From Halosimplex carlsbadense 2-9-1 (lineage in GTDB: Archaea > Halobacteriota > Halobacteria > Halobacteriales > Haloarculaceae): a stretch of 64,000 nucleotides of DNA. The notes under the pieces were generated by a model. It worked only from the letters and a program-made list of their open reading frames with translations, was not told the origin of the DNA and did no database searches. The translations under genes were made by a program, and so were the position numbers. This document shows, piece after piece, positions 19,245 through 28,324 of the stretch. Every line of letters starts with the position of its first letter. Position 1 is the first letter of the stretch. The DNA is taken from NCBI RefSeq assembly GCF_000337455.1, contig NZ_AOIU01000033.1, forward strand, positions 83,263-147,262. The letters are read 5' to 3'.

Positions 19245-20471
19245 ATGAACGGTAACGAGTTCGGCCGTCTCTTCCGGTTCACGACGTTCGGCGAGAGCCA
19301 CGGGGAGGCGATGGGCTGTACCGTGTCGGGCTGTCCGGCTGGGGTCGAGATCTCCGAGGAGGAAGTACAGAAGGAACTCGACCGGCGCAAACCCGGTCAG
19401 TCGATGATCACCACCTCGCGGGGCGAACCCGACGAAGTCTCGATCAAGTCGGGGACGCTGGAGGGCTACACGACCGGGACGCCGATCGGGATGGTCATCC
19501 AGAACAAGGACGCCCGCTCGGGCAAGTACGAGCCCTTCATTACGGCGCCCCGTCCCTCCCACGGCGACTACACCTACTCCGCGAAGTTCGGGACGCGCAA
19601 CTGGGGCGGCGGCGGCCGCTCGTCGGCCCGGGAGACCGTCAACTGGGTCGCCGCGGGCGCCGTCGCCAAGCAGGTCCTCGACCAATCTGACCACGACGTG
19701 CAAGTCAAGGCGCACGTCAACCAGATCGGGTCGATTACCGCCGAGGACGTGACCTGGGAGGACATGCTCGAACACACCGAGGACAACGAGGTCCGCTGTG
19801 CCGACCCCGAGAAAGCCGAGGAGATGCGCGACGCCATCGACCGGTACCAGGAGGAAGGCGACTCCATCGGCGGCTCGGTCTACTTCGAGTGTCGCGGGGT
19901 TCCGCGCGGTCTGGGCGCCCCGCGGTTCGACTCCTTTGCCGCCCGCATGGGGAAAGCGATGTTCTCGATCCCCGCGACGACCGCCGTCGAGTACGGCCAG
20001 GGTCGCGAGGCCCGCGAGATGGCTGGGGTCGACCGCAACGAGGACTGGGAGTTCGACGACGGCACCCGCGACGACGTGGTCAGCGAGGAGGGCGACCCAG
20101 TCCCCGTCGGTAACGACCACGGCGGCCTGCAGGGCGGTATCACGACCGGCGAACCGATCTACGGCGAAGCGACGTGGCACGCGCCCGTCTCCATCCCGAA
20201 AAAACAGGAGACCGTCGACTGGGAGACCGGCGAGACGAAGGAGGCACAGGTCGTCGGCCGCCACGACCCGAGCCTGCCGCCGCGGGCGGTCCCCGTCGTC
20301 GAGGCGATGCTCCGGGTGACCATCCTCGACTTCATGCTGCTGGCCGGCCGGATCAACCCCGACCGTCTCGACGGCCGTCCGGGCGAGTACGACACGGCCT
20401 ATCACCCCGAGAGCCCCCAGAACGACCCCGACGACGCCGACACGATGACCGAGACGGTCGACGAGGACTGA
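19245..20471 (+). CDS. aroC: Chorismate synthase
   Basis: This 408-residue, FMN-dependent enzyme converts EPSP to chorismate. The N-terminal signature FRFTTFGESHGEAMGC (residues 8-23) with its His is intact. Family blocks RRKPGQSMITTSRGEPDEV, NWGGGGRSSARETVNWVAAGA and NDHGGLQGGITTGEPI are present, and VGRHDPSLPPRAVPVVEAM is near the C-terminus. Length is slightly above the usual because of an acidic tail. I chose ATG 19245 because it begins right at the family start and has a TATA-like element about 28 bases upstream. The next gene starts 31 bases after the stop on the same strand, so a small operon is likely. Confidence 0.97.
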   Translation: MNGNEFGRLFRFTTFGESHGEAMGCTVSGCPAGVEISEEEVQKELDRRKPGQSMITTSRGEPDEVSIKSGTLEGYTTGTPIGMVIQNKDARSGKYEPFITAPRPSHGDYTYSAKFGTRNWGGGGRSSARETVNWVAAGAVAKQVLDQSDHDVQVKAHVNQIGSITAEDVTWEDMLEHTEDNEVRCADPEKAEEMRDAIDRYQEEGDSIGGSVYFECRGVPRGLGAPRFDSFAARMGKAMFSIPATTAVEYGQGREAREMAGVDRNEDWEFDDGTRDDVVSEEGDPVPVGNDHGGLQGGITTGEPIYGEATWHAPVSIPKKQETVDWETGETKEAQVVGRHDPSLPPRAVPVVEAMLRVTILDFMLLAGRINPDRLDGRPGEYDTAYHPESPQNDPDDADTMTETVDED

Positions 20472-20502
20472 TGCGGGTCCAGCGACTAGGGAGCGACGAC
20501 TG

Positions 20503-21162
20503 ATGGACGCACGCCAGGACGAGATGTCCAACCCGTTCGGGATGGACGAAGACTGCACGAACTGCCCGGAACTGGTCGAGACGCGCGAGCGGATCGTCCA
20601 CGGCTACGGCGACGTGGGCGCGGACTTCGTCGTCATCGGCGACCAGCCCAGCGCTGCTGCCGACGAGACCGGTGTCCCCTTCGCCGGCGACCAGTCGCTC
20701 GTGTGGGACGTGCTGGACCGCGTGGGGCTCGTCGACGGTGACCCGGGTGCCGCCGAACCGGAGCCGGACGAGGTCTTCCTGACCTACGTCACCCGCTGTC
20801 GTCACCCGGACCGGACGGCCACCGACGAGGAGGTGACCGCCTGCGAAGCCTACCGTTCCAGCGAGTTGCGGATGATAAACCCCGAGATCATCGTCCCCGT
20901 CGGCCAGCGCGCTATCGAGGCGCTGGCCTTCCAGTACACGACCAAAAGCGAGGACGAGCTGGACGTGACCGAACTCCACGCGACGACGATGCGCGGCCGC
21001 GGGTTCGAACTCGTCCCGATGCTCGACCCGGCCGACCAGACGCCCGAGCAGACCGAGGCGTTCGTCGAGCACTTCGCCGACCTGCTGGGGACGGATTACC
21101 GCCAGACCAAGGGTCGCCAGGGCAGCCTGGAGACCGGTCGCGGCCCCGACACCGACGAGTGA
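20503..21162 (+). CDS. Uracil-DNA glycosylase superfamily protein, divergent
   Basis: This 219-residue protein resembles family 4 uracil-DNA glycosylases. Four Cys at about 18, 21, 99 and 114 match the 4Fe-4S ligands of that family. The first active-site block appears as VIGDQPSAAADETGVPF, where active enzymes have GE(A/G)PG followed by an acidic residue. The C-terminal block that normally reads HPS appears to be MLDPADQ, so the usual His is missing. It may be an inactive or re-purposed relative, or act on another substrate. It follows aroC by 31 bases. An alternative ATG lies at codon 8. Confidence 0.75.
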   Translation: MDARQDEMSNPFGMDEDCTNCPELVETRERIVHGYGDVGADFVVIGDQPSAAADETGVPFAGDQSLVWDVLDRVGLVDGDPGAAEPEPDEVFLTYVTRCRHPDRTATDEEVTACEAYRSSELRMINPEIIVPVGQRAIEALAFQYTTKSEDELDVTELHATTMRGRGFELVPMLDPADQTPEQTEAFVEHFADLLGTDYRQTKGRQGSLETGRGPDTDE

Positions 21163-21189
21163 GCCGACCGCGACCACACTGACAGCACG

Positions 21190-21621
21190 TCAGTCCCGTC
21201 GCCAGTCCCGCTCGGCCAGGTCCTCGGCGGCCGCGGCGGCCTCCTTCCGGAGGTCCGCGACGTGGTACACCACGTCGGTCAGCGTGACGATACCGAGTAC
21301 CGACAGCCCCTCGGTGACGACCACCTTCTTGACGCCCTCCTCGGCCATCGTCCGCGCGACGCGCTGGACGGTCCGGTCGGGATCGGTCGTCACGAGCGGC
21401 GGATGGGCCAGGTCACTGACGGCGATCTCGGCGAGGGGCCGGCCCCGTTCGCGGGCCGCTTCCAGCGCGTCGGTCTCGGTGACGATCCCCATCGGCGTCT
21501 CGCCGTCGATCACGACGACGCTGCCGACGCCTTCGCCGAGGAGCTTCCCGACGGCGTCGTCGAGGCTCGCGTCGATATCGACCGTCACCACGTCGGCCGT
21601 CATCAGCGCTCGAACGAGCAC
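21190..21621 (-). CDS. Two-CBS-domain protein
   Basis: This 143-residue protein consists of two CBS motifs (about 8-58 and 75-130), each with the expected strand-helix pattern (SVVVIDGETPMGIVTETDAL and KKVVVTEGLSVLGIVTLTDV). Such stand-alone pairs bind adenine nucleotides or similar ligands and tune partner proteins. I chose the GTG at 21621 because it gives the family-typical start LVRALMTADVVTVD; ATG 21603 would remove the first strand. It begins 4 bases after the stop of the universal stress protein gene and is surely co-transcribed with it, suggesting joint energy or stress sensing (inference). Confidence 0.9.
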   Translation of the reverse strand: MLVRALMTADVVTVDIDASLDDAVGKLLGEGVGSVVVIDGETPMGIVTETDALEAARERGRPLAEIAVSDLAHPPLVTTDPDRTVQRVARTMAEEGVKKVVVTEGLSVLGIVTLTDVVYHVADLRKEAAAAAEDLAERDWRRD

Positions 21622-21625
21622 GGGT

Positions 21626-22060
21626 TCAGTCGCCGATGTCGACGACGAGGACGGGCGTGTTGACGTCTTCGAGGACGCGGTCGGTGACGCTCCCGAGGTT
21701 CTGCACCCGGTCGCGGCCGGTGCGGCCGTGGGTGCCCATCACGACGAGGTCGATGCCCGCTTCGCCGACGTAGTCGACGATCTCGCGGTGGGGGATGCCG
21801 TCGCGCAGCTCCGTCTCGACGACGAGCCCCGCGTCTTCGAGGTCGACCTCCAGGTCCTCGACGGCCCGCTCGCCCTCGACCTCCAGCGAGCGGACGATCT
21901 CGTCTTTCGTGTCCGCCTCGGCCGCGCGGTACCGACGGCTGTCGACGACGTACAGCACGTGAACCGTCGCGTCGTTGTCGCGTGCGATGCCGATGGCGTG
22001 TTTCACCGTCTCGGTCGTCCCCTTGCTCCCGTCCGTCGGCAACAGGATATCGTCGTACAT
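21626..22060 (-). CDS. Universal stress protein (UspA family)
   Basis: This 144-residue cytoplasmic UspA-fold protein starts MYDDILLPTDGS, the usual first strand and Asp. It ends with the ATP-binding loop GTHGRTGRDRVQNLGSVT, which fits the G-2X-G-9X-G(S/T) pattern of ATP-binding Usps, so it probably binds ATP. Length is typical for a single domain. It is followed after 4 bases by a CBS-pair gene on the same strand. The two form a likely operon transcribed toward the UDG-like gene. Confidence 0.92.
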   Translation of the reverse strand: MYDDILLPTDGSKGTTETVKHAIGIARDNDATVHVLYVVDSRRYRAAEADTKDEIVRSLEVEGERAVEDLEVDLEDAGLVVETELRDGIPHREIVDYVGEAGIDLVVMGTHGRTGRDRVQNLGSVTDRVLEDVNTPVLVVDIGD

Positions 22061-22153
22061 ACCCGACGGTTGCGCCCCTGGGTAAATAGTGGTAGGTGGC
22101 GGTTCTCGCGGATCGAAACGCTTTCCGGCGTCTCCTCGGTCCGGTCGGCGGCG

Positions 22154-24013
22154 TCACCGCCCGGTGAAGTTCGGGTGGTCGCCGACGTGTTTCGGGAGGT
22201 AGCGTCGTTTCCGGGGGAGGCCCGCGGTCTCCTCGCGGACGCGCTTGCCCAACGCCTCGGGCGTCAGCTCGACCTCGGTATCCTCGGCGCGAACGTTCAC
22301 GTCGAGGCTCCCGCTGTCGAGTTCGCGGTCGCCGACGACGGCGTAGTAGGGCACCCAGTCGGTCTCGGCGCGGGCGATGCGCTTGCCGACCGTCTCCGAG
22401 CGGTCGTCCACGTCCGCCCGGATATCCGCCGCCCCGAGGTCGTCGACCAGTTCGTCGCAGTACTCGACGTGTTCCTCGCCGACCGGGACGAAGCGAACTT
22501 GCGTGGGCGAGAGCCAGGTGGGCAGTCGCGGCGTGTCCATCGTCGCCGCCTCCTCCAGCAGCGCGGCGATAACCCGCTCGATCCCGCCCGACGGCGAGTA
22601 GTGGAGGATCGGCGGGTGGTGGCTCCCCTCGGCGTCCGTGTAGGTGATGTCGAACCGCTCGGCGCTCTCGACGTCGATCTGGACCGTCGGGTTCTCGATC
22701 GGCCGGCCGAGGCCGTCGATGGCAGCGAAGTCGATCTTCGCCGACCAGTAGTGGTGGCGTTCGGGAACGATCTCGATCAGCGCGGGCGTGTCGAGTTCGG
22801 CGACCACTTCGGCGACCCACGCCTCGTTGTCCTCGTAGAACTCGCGGGTCACCCGCAGCGCGGGCTGGTAGTCCAGCCCGAGGTCGTCGCTCGTTCGCAG
22901 CGAGAGCGTCGCCTGGCGCAGTAGTTCCCGGCGGGCGCCGTCCATGTCGACGGTCGCGGTGTGCATGTCCGGCATCGTGAACGAGCGCAGCCGCTTGAGC
23001 CCCGTCACCTCCCCCTTCTGCTCGCGGCGGAAGGAGTAGGTCGACAGCTCGTAGATCCGCAGCGGGAGGTCGGTCTCGGCGATGTGCATGTCCCGCATGA
23101 TCGAGAACTGGCCGAAGCAGGCGGCGAACCGCAGCATCATCCGGCGGTCGCCCGATTCGAAGCGGTACTGGCGCTCCCCGAACTTCCCGGCGTGTTCGTC
23201 GATGGCTCGGGCGCCCAGGTCGTACATGACCGGCGTCTCGACGGGCATCCCGCCGTAGTCGACCACGAGGTCGTTCACGTACTCCATCAGCGAGTCCCGG
23301 ACGAGCTTCCCGCGGGGGTACCACCGCAGGTTGCCCACGTCCGATAGCTCGTCGTAGCCGGCCAGGGACTTCTCCTGCATGAGTTCGACGTGCGGGGGCT
23401 CCTCGCCGGGCGAGGCGGTCACGCCCTCGACCTCGCTCTCGACGAACGCCCGCATGTCCTCGCTCACCGCGGACTTGGCCGCGACGGCGTCCTCGGTGGT
23501 TCCGTCGGGGCGCATCAGCAGCCACTCGCTGGGTTCGCGGTCCGTCTCGTCCCCCGCGCCCTCCCCGCCGGTTCCCTCGTCGCGATGGGCGGAGACGTGC
23601 CGGGAGAGCTCCGAGAGCGGGTGTCCCTTGCAGGCGACCTCGAAGGACTTGTACCAGCCAAAGGGCGCTCGCAGCACCTCGTACCCCTCGGCTTCGAGTT
23701 CGGACTCGAGGTCCCGCATGACCGACTTGGCGGCGTCGGGGCTCGCCAGGTCCTCGCTGAGGTGGGCGTAGGGGTACAGCACCACTCGGTTCGTGTTCAG
23801 TTGCCCTGTCACGTCCCGGAGTTCGTCGGTCGCGTTCGCGACGACGCCCGACAGGTCAGTCTCGTCGTCGGACTCGACGCTGATAAAGACCGTCACGCAC
23901 TCCTCCATGCGCCCCTCCATCGGGACGCCTTCCGTCTCGGCGAGGTCGTCGGGCCCGGCCTCCTCGCGGGCCTCGAACTCCAGATGGTCCGAGTGGACGA
24001 ACAGGAGTCGCAT
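22154..24013 (-). CDS. thrS: Threonyl-tRNA synthetase (archaeal type)
   Basis: This 619-residue class II synthetase charges tRNA-Thr. The first about 145 residues (MRLLFVHSDHLEFEA onward) form the archaeal N-terminal editing domain related to D-aminoacyl-tRNA deacylase, which removes misattached serine. The catalytic core carries zinc-ligand regions FAACFGQFSIMRDM and TMPDMHTATVD and the block LGRPIENPTVQIDVES. The motif 3 region HYSPSGGIERVIAALLEEA includes the third zinc His and the class II Arg. The C-terminal about 100 residues are the anticodon-binding domain. ATG 24013 was chosen because archaeal ThrRS start exactly here. It is divergent from the 24147 transporter. Confidence 0.96.
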   Translation of the reverse strand: MRLLFVHSDHLEFEAREEAGPDDLAETEGVPMEGRMEECVTVFISVESDDETDLSGVVANATDELRDVTGQLNTNRVVLYPYAHLSEDLASPDAAKSVMRDLESELEAEGYEVLRAPFGWYKSFEVACKGHPLSELSRHVSAHRDEGTGGEGAGDETDREPSEWLLMRPDGTTEDAVAAKSAVSEDMRAFVESEVEGVTASPGEEPPHVELMQEKSLAGYDELSDVGNLRWYPRGKLVRDSLMEYVNDLVVDYGGMPVETPVMYDLGARAIDEHAGKFGERQYRFESGDRRMMLRFAACFGQFSIMRDMHIAETDLPLRIYELSTYSFRREQKGEVTGLKRLRSFTMPDMHTATVDMDGARRELLRQATLSLRTSDDLGLDYQPALRVTREFYEDNEAWVAEVVAELDTPALIEIVPERHHYWSAKIDFAAIDGLGRPIENPTVQIDVESAERFDITYTDAEGSHHPPILHYSPSGGIERVIAALLEEAATMDTPRLPTWLSPTQVRFVPVGEEHVEYCDELVDDLGAADIRADVDDRSETVGKRIARAETDWVPYYAVVGDRELDSGSLDVNVRAEDTEVELTPEALGKRVREETAGLPRKRRYLPKHVGDHPNFTGR

Positions 24014-24146
24014 ACCGAACGGTCGCCGCGGGGAGCAAAAAGCGTGCTGGCGGGATCGCTTCGAGATCCGAAGCAACCGCCCGACCTCGGTCCGATCGCG
24101 CTCTACGGTCACCCCGTTTTATGAGCGACCGCGAGAGTCGAGGGAC

Positions 24147-26219
24147 ATGGTCCTCGGGTTATCGACGGGTGCGCTGGTCGTCTTCGCGCTGATCGCGGTC
24201 GCGCTCGGGCTGTTCGTCTCCGAGTGGCTCCCGCCGGACATCACCGCGATCGGCGTCCTCGTCGCCCTCGCCGTCCTCGAACCGTACACGGGCGTGACGG
24301 CCACCGAGGCCCTCCAGGCGTTCGCCAGCCGCGCGACCGTGACGATCATCGCGATGTACGTCCTCAGCGCCGGTATCGAGGAGACCGGTGTCGTCGACTA
24401 CCTCGGCGCCGTCCTCGCGGAGGTGACCGGCGGCGACGAGACGCGGCTGCTCGGCGCGACCGTCGGCGTGACCGGCCTGTCGGCGGGCGTCGTCAACAAC
24501 ACGCCCGTGGTCGCGGTGTTCATCCCGATGATCACCGGCCTCTCCGAGAAGGCGGGCGTCTCGCCGTCGAAACTGCTGATGCCGCTGTCGTTCGCCGCGA
24601 TGCTCGGCGGGACGCTCACGCTGGTCGGCACCTCCACGACGCTGCTGGCGAGCGACTTCTCGCGGGATCTGCTGAACCACCCGCTGTCGATGTTCGAGAT
24701 CACGCCCGTCGGCGCCGTCGTCCTCGCCGTCGGGCTCGCGTACCTGCTGACCGTCGGCCGCTGGCTCGTCCCCGAACGGATCCCCGCCGGCGCCGACTTC
24801 ACCGACGAGTTCGATCTCGACAGCCACCTCAGCGTCCTCGTCGTCCGCGACGACTCGCCGCTGATCGGCCGGACCGTCACCGACGCGCTCGAGGACGGCG
24901 CGGCGACCGACGCGGACCCGCTCGCCGACGAACCGTCGGGCCGACCGGAGAGCGACGACCGGCGGACGCCCGACGCGCCCGGTCCCGCGGCGGCGGAAGC
25001 GAACGGCGGCACCCCGGACGCGACCGCCGTCGCGGACGCGGCCGACGGGGACGGCGCCGGACCGGCCGCGGTCGAGACGGTCGGCGAACCCGGGGAGGAC
25101 GTCGACGTGGACGTGCTCCAGATCGAACGCGACGACGACGCCTTCCTGGCGAGCGCGACCGACCGCGAGGTGCGGGCGGGCGACCGGCTCACCGTCCGCG
25201 GGAGTCTCCAGGCGGTCAACCGCTTCGCCGAGCGCCACGGACTCGCCCAGCGCTCGCGGGAAGCCGTCACCGAGGAGCGACTCGCCTTCGCTCCCCACGA
25301 CGCGACGCTCGTCGAGGCCGTCGTCCACCCCGAGTCGCGGATCGACGGCCGGGTCGTCGGCGACCTGCAACTGCGCGACCGGTTCGATACGACCCTCCTC
25401 GCGGTCCGCCGCGGCGACGACCTCCTCCGCGCGGGGCTGGACGACGTGACTCTCCAGCGCGGCGACGCCCTCCTCCTCCAGACCGACGCCGCCACCGTCG
25501 ACTACTTCGAGGAGGCCAACTACGTCGTCGTCACCGAGCGCGTCGTCGACGGGGACGACACCGAGGGATCGACGGCACAGGACCCGGAGACCGAACCGGC
25601 GGGCACCGCACCGACCGGACCGGGCCTGGGCGCCGGCGCCGCGGTCGCCATCGGCATCCTCGCGACGGTCATCACGCTGGCGGCGACCGGACTGGTGCCG
25701 GTCACCATCGGCGCGCTCGGCGGCGTGGTCGCCCTCGTCGCGACCGGGACGCTCACCGGGTCGCAGGTGTACGACGCCGTCAACTGGAGCGTCGTCTTCC
25801 TGCTCGCAGGGCTCCTGCCGCTCGGCGTCGCCATGCAGGCGACCGGCGGCGCGGGCGCGCTGGCCGCCGGCCTCGTCGCCGTCGGCGAGGCCGTCCCCCC
25901 GCTCGCGCTGCTCGCGGTACTGTACCTGCTCACCGCCGTCGTCGCCGCGATCATCACTCCGGTCGCCACGGTCGTCCTGCTGATCCCGGTCGCCGTCACG
26001 ACCGCCCAGCGGCTCGGACTCGACGGCTTCCCGTTCCTGCTCGTGGTCACCTTCGCCGCCGCCAACGCCTTCATCACGCCCATCGGCTACCAGACGAACC
26101 TGATGGTGTACGGCCCCGGCGGGTACAAGTTCACCGACTACGCGCGCGTCGGCGCGCCGCTTCAGTTGCTACTCACCGTCGTGACGACACTCGCGATCGC
26201 GACGATGTGGCCGCCCTGA
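24147..26219 (+). CDS. SLC13-type permease with cytoplasmic TrkA-C domains
   Basis: This 690-residue membrane transporter of the DASS/SLC13 (citrate transporter-like) superfamily has the split layout of the family. About six hydrophobic segments (residues 5-225) include the signature VVNNTPVVAVFIPMITG. A long cytoplasmic region (about 225-490) follows, and a second membrane half (about 495-690) carries AAIITPVATVVLLIPVAV. The cytoplasmic part holds two TrkA-C (RCK-C) modules separated by an Asp/Ala/Pro-rich linker (about 255-325). Similar proteins move sulfate, dicarboxylates or other anions; the substrate here is not clear. ATG 24147 sits at the first hydrophobic segment. Confidence 0.85.
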   Translation: MVLGLSTGALVVFALIAVALGLFVSEWLPPDITAIGVLVALAVLEPYTGVTATEALQAFASRATVTIIAMYVLSAGIEETGVVDYLGAVLAEVTGGDETRLLGATVGVTGLSAGVVNNTPVVAVFIPMITGLSEKAGVSPSKLLMPLSFAAMLGGTLTLVGTSTTLLASDFSRDLLNHPLSMFEITPVGAVVLAVGLAYLLTVGRWLVPERIPAGADFTDEFDLDSHLSVLVVRDDSPLIGRTVTDALEDGAATDADPLADEPSGRPESDDRRTPDAPGPAAAEANGGTPDATAVADAADGDGAGPAAVETVGEPGEDVDVDVLQIERDDDAFLASATDREVRAGDRLTVRGSLQAVNRFAERHGLAQRSREAVTEERLAFAPHDATLVEAVVHPESRIDGRVVGDLQLRDRFDTTLLAVRRGDDLLRAGLDDVTLQRGDALLLQTDAATVDYFEEANYVVVTERVVDGDDTEGSTAQDPETEPAGTAPTGPGLGAGAAVAIGILATVITLAATGLVPVTIGALGGVVALVATGTLTGSQVYDAVNWSVVFLLAGLLPLGVAMQATGGAGALAAGLVAVGEAVPPLALLAVLYLLTAVVAAIITPVATVVLLIPVAVTTAQRLGLDGFPFLLVVTFAAANAFITPIGYQTNLMVYGPGGYKFTDYARVGAPLQLLLTVVTTLAIATMWPP

Positions 26220-26228
26220 TCCCGCTCG

Positions 26229-27020
26229 TCACTCGGCCGGCGTCGAACCGTCCTCGTCGGGGTCTATCTCCGCGGCCGTTCGGAGTCCCTTCGTCGGCCG
26301 CCCCTCGGTCCCGACCGCGTCCGACCCGTCCCGCCGGTCCGTGGGTGTCGCCGTCGCCGTCGGCTTCGGCGGTACCAGCGGCGCGCCGTCGAGAGCGCTC
26401 ACGCGAGGTTCCAGCCGGTGACCGACGTACGCGTCGGGACCGACAGTCCGCACGGACGGCGTACCCCCGCGTCGGCGCAGGGCATCGACTCTGAGCGGCG
26501 GCGGCGGACGGCTCGCCGCGGCCGGAGCGACGAGCGAAGGCGGCGTCTCGCTCCCGACCGTTCCGGTCGTGGTGTCGTCCCGCCCGAGCGACAGCCCGGT
26601 CGCGCTGAACGTGAGTGCCGCCGGGACCGCGTCGGTCCGCAGCGTCGGCTCGAACGACCACTCCGCCCGGTAGGCGGTCACCGTCGAGCCCAGGCCCACC
26701 TCCGTCTCCCTGCTCGTGCGCTGGGACGCCGGCGCGCCCCGGTAAGTAAGATCGTCGAGCGCGTGTGACGCGAGTACCGAGCCGTCGGCGTCCAGCCCGA
26801 CCACCTCGACGCCTCGCAGCGACGCCACCTTCGTGTCCACACTCTGGACCGAAGCCTCGACTGTCAGCGGGACCGTGACCGGCGCCGACGCGCCGAACTC
26901 CTCGCGGACCGACAGCGACAACCGCGCCTCGCTGAACGGCCCGTTGTACACGCACCCACCGATCGCGAGCACGGCACCGAACCCGCCGATCCGCAGGATA
27001 TCTCGACGCCTGAACGTCAT
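26229..27020 (-). CDS. Tat-exported lipoprotein of unknown function
   Basis: This 263-residue protein has a Tat signal with twin arginines (FRRRDILRIGG) and a lipobox AIGGC at about 19-23, so it is probably anchored outside the cell by a lipidated Cys. Residues 30-160 look like an all-beta, immunoglobulin-like domain (LSLSVREEFGASAPVTVPL). The rest is disordered and rich in Pro, Arg and Thr. Arg content in the second half is high for a secreted halophilic protein. I do not recognise a family. It lies downstream of pspA on the same strand, 158 bases away, and converges on the transporter with 9 bases between stops. Confidence 0.75.
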   Translation of the reverse strand: MTFRRRDILRIGGFGAVLAIGGCVYNGPFSEARLSLSVREEFGASAPVTVPLTVEASVQSVDTKVASLRGVEVVGLDADGSVLASHALDDLTYRGAPASQRTSRETEVGLGSTVTAYRAEWSFEPTLRTDAVPAALTFSATGLSLGRDDTTTGTVGSETPPSLVAPAAASRPPPPLRVDALRRRGGTPSVRTVGPDAYVGHRLEPRVSALDGAPLVPPKPTATATPTDRRDGSDAVGTEGRPTKGLRTAAEIDPDEDGSTPAE

Positions 27021-27178
27021 CGGTCACCACCGACCCCCGAACTCGGGCGTCGTCGCTCCCGACGCGGCGCTCGAACCAGCGAACATACCCGTCCGTCAGT
27101 CGTCCGCCTGAAAAAGATTCCTCCGCCGACAGGTCGAGGCCACCGCCGGGGACGGCGACGGTCACCGAGGGTGAGACG

Positions 27179-28096
27179 CTACTGCTCGTCGTCCTTGAGT
27201 TCTTCCAGCTCCGCCTCGACTTCCGACTCCTCGACGGATACGTCCTCGGCGTCGGCGTCCACGTCGGCGGTATCCACCTCGGTGTCGACGTCCATGTCGA
27301 CCTCGGCGTCCTCGCTCGCGGTATCGGCCGACTCGCTCCCGCCGTCGGACCCGCGCGACCCGCTCGCGCTCTCGGTTTCCTCGGTCGTCTCGGTCGTGCC
27401 CTTGCCCATCTCGCCTTTGAGCGTGTCGAGTTCCGCGTCGACGGAGCTGTCGGTGCTGAGCTGTTCGAGCTCGCGGTCGATCGAGTCCTTGTCCGAGAGC
27501 ACGTCGTCGAACGCGCCGGACTCCTGCAGTTCGTCCATGGCCTGCGAGCGGGCCTCCATGTCCTCCGTGCGTTCCTCCGCGCGCTCGATGGCCCGACCCA
27601 CGTCCTCGAACTCGTCGCCGGCGCCGGTCATCGCCTCCGAGACCTTGGTGCTGGCTTCGGCCGCCTCGTACCGGGCCTTCATCGTCTCCTTTTTGGTGCG
27701 GAACTCCTCGATGCGGCTCTGGAGGGTGTTTTTCTGCTCGACGAGCCGGTCCTGCTGGTTCTGGAGCTCGGCGATCTGAGTCTCCAGGCCCTCGATCTGG
27801 CTCATCTTCTGCTTTTTCTTCTCCAGGGCCTTGCGCGCCAGGTCGTCGCGGTCCTGCTGGACGGCCTCGCGGGCCTGTTCGTTGTGTTTCTCGACGTTCT
27901 CTTCGAGGCGGCGCTTCTGGATCTCCAGGCGTTTCTTCTGGGTGGTCAGGTCGGCGATGCCCTGTTTCACGTCCTGCAGCTGGTCGCGCAGTTGCTCGTA
28001 GGAGTAGTCGAGCGTTTCGGAGGGGTCTTCCGCCCGGTTGAGGACCGCGTTGATCTTCGACCGGACGACGTACGAGGCGCGCGAGATGATTCCCAT
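27179..28096 (-). CDS. pspA: PspA/IM30-family protein
   Basis: This 305-residue membrane-associated ESCRT-III-like protein starts MGIISRASYVVRSKINAVLN, the amphipathic helix typical of the family. It continues with long coiled-coil helices (about 25-215), rich in Glu, Gln, Lys and Arg, containing the hairpin region EKHNEQAREAVQQ. The tail (about 240-305) is Ser/Asp/Glu-rich and disordered, a halophile feature. PspA proteins assemble on damaged or stressed membranes and help keep the proton barrier. No pspF or pspB/C-like partner lies nearby. A TATA-like element at 28120-28126 gives leaderless spacing. Confidence 0.93.
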   Translation of the reverse strand: MGIISRASYVVRSKINAVLNRAEDPSETLDYSYEQLRDQLQDVKQGIADLTTQKKRLEIQKRRLEENVEKHNEQAREAVQQDRDDLARKALEKKKQKMSQIEGLETQIAELQNQQDRLVEQKNTLQSRIEEFRTKKETMKARYEAAEASTKVSEAMTGAGDEFEDVGRAIERAEERTEDMEARSQAMDELQESGAFDDVLSDKDSIDRELEQLSTDSSVDAELDTLKGEMGKGTTETTEETESASGSRGSDGGSESADTASEDAEVDMDVDTEVDTADVDADAEDVSVEESEVEAELEELKDDEQ

Positions 28097-28119
28097 ACCC
28101 CCCGCTTTGTGCCCGAGCC

Positions 28120-28126
28120 TTTAATT
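28120..28126 (-). promoter_or_regulatory. TATA box of pspA
   Basis: On the minus strand the sequence AATTAAA lies about 24-30 bases before the pspA ATG (28096), fitting a leaderless start. The neighbouring T-run on the plus strand makes this the most AT-rich point of the gap. Confidence 0.55.
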
Positions 28127-28324
28127 GTTTTTCAGCCACACAGTGGCTCGCTTCGGGCTTGCGTGCCCGGGCCGGGTTCGCGGAGCCCCTGTTGAGTCCA
28201 CGAGCGGGGCCAGCGCCCGCGGCCGGCTGTCGGAGACGTAGTATTCAGTCCCGGTCGAGGGAACGCTCTCAGGTACGATACTCGCGTCCCAATCGTTATT
28301 GCCGGGAAACGGTTGGTGGGGATC

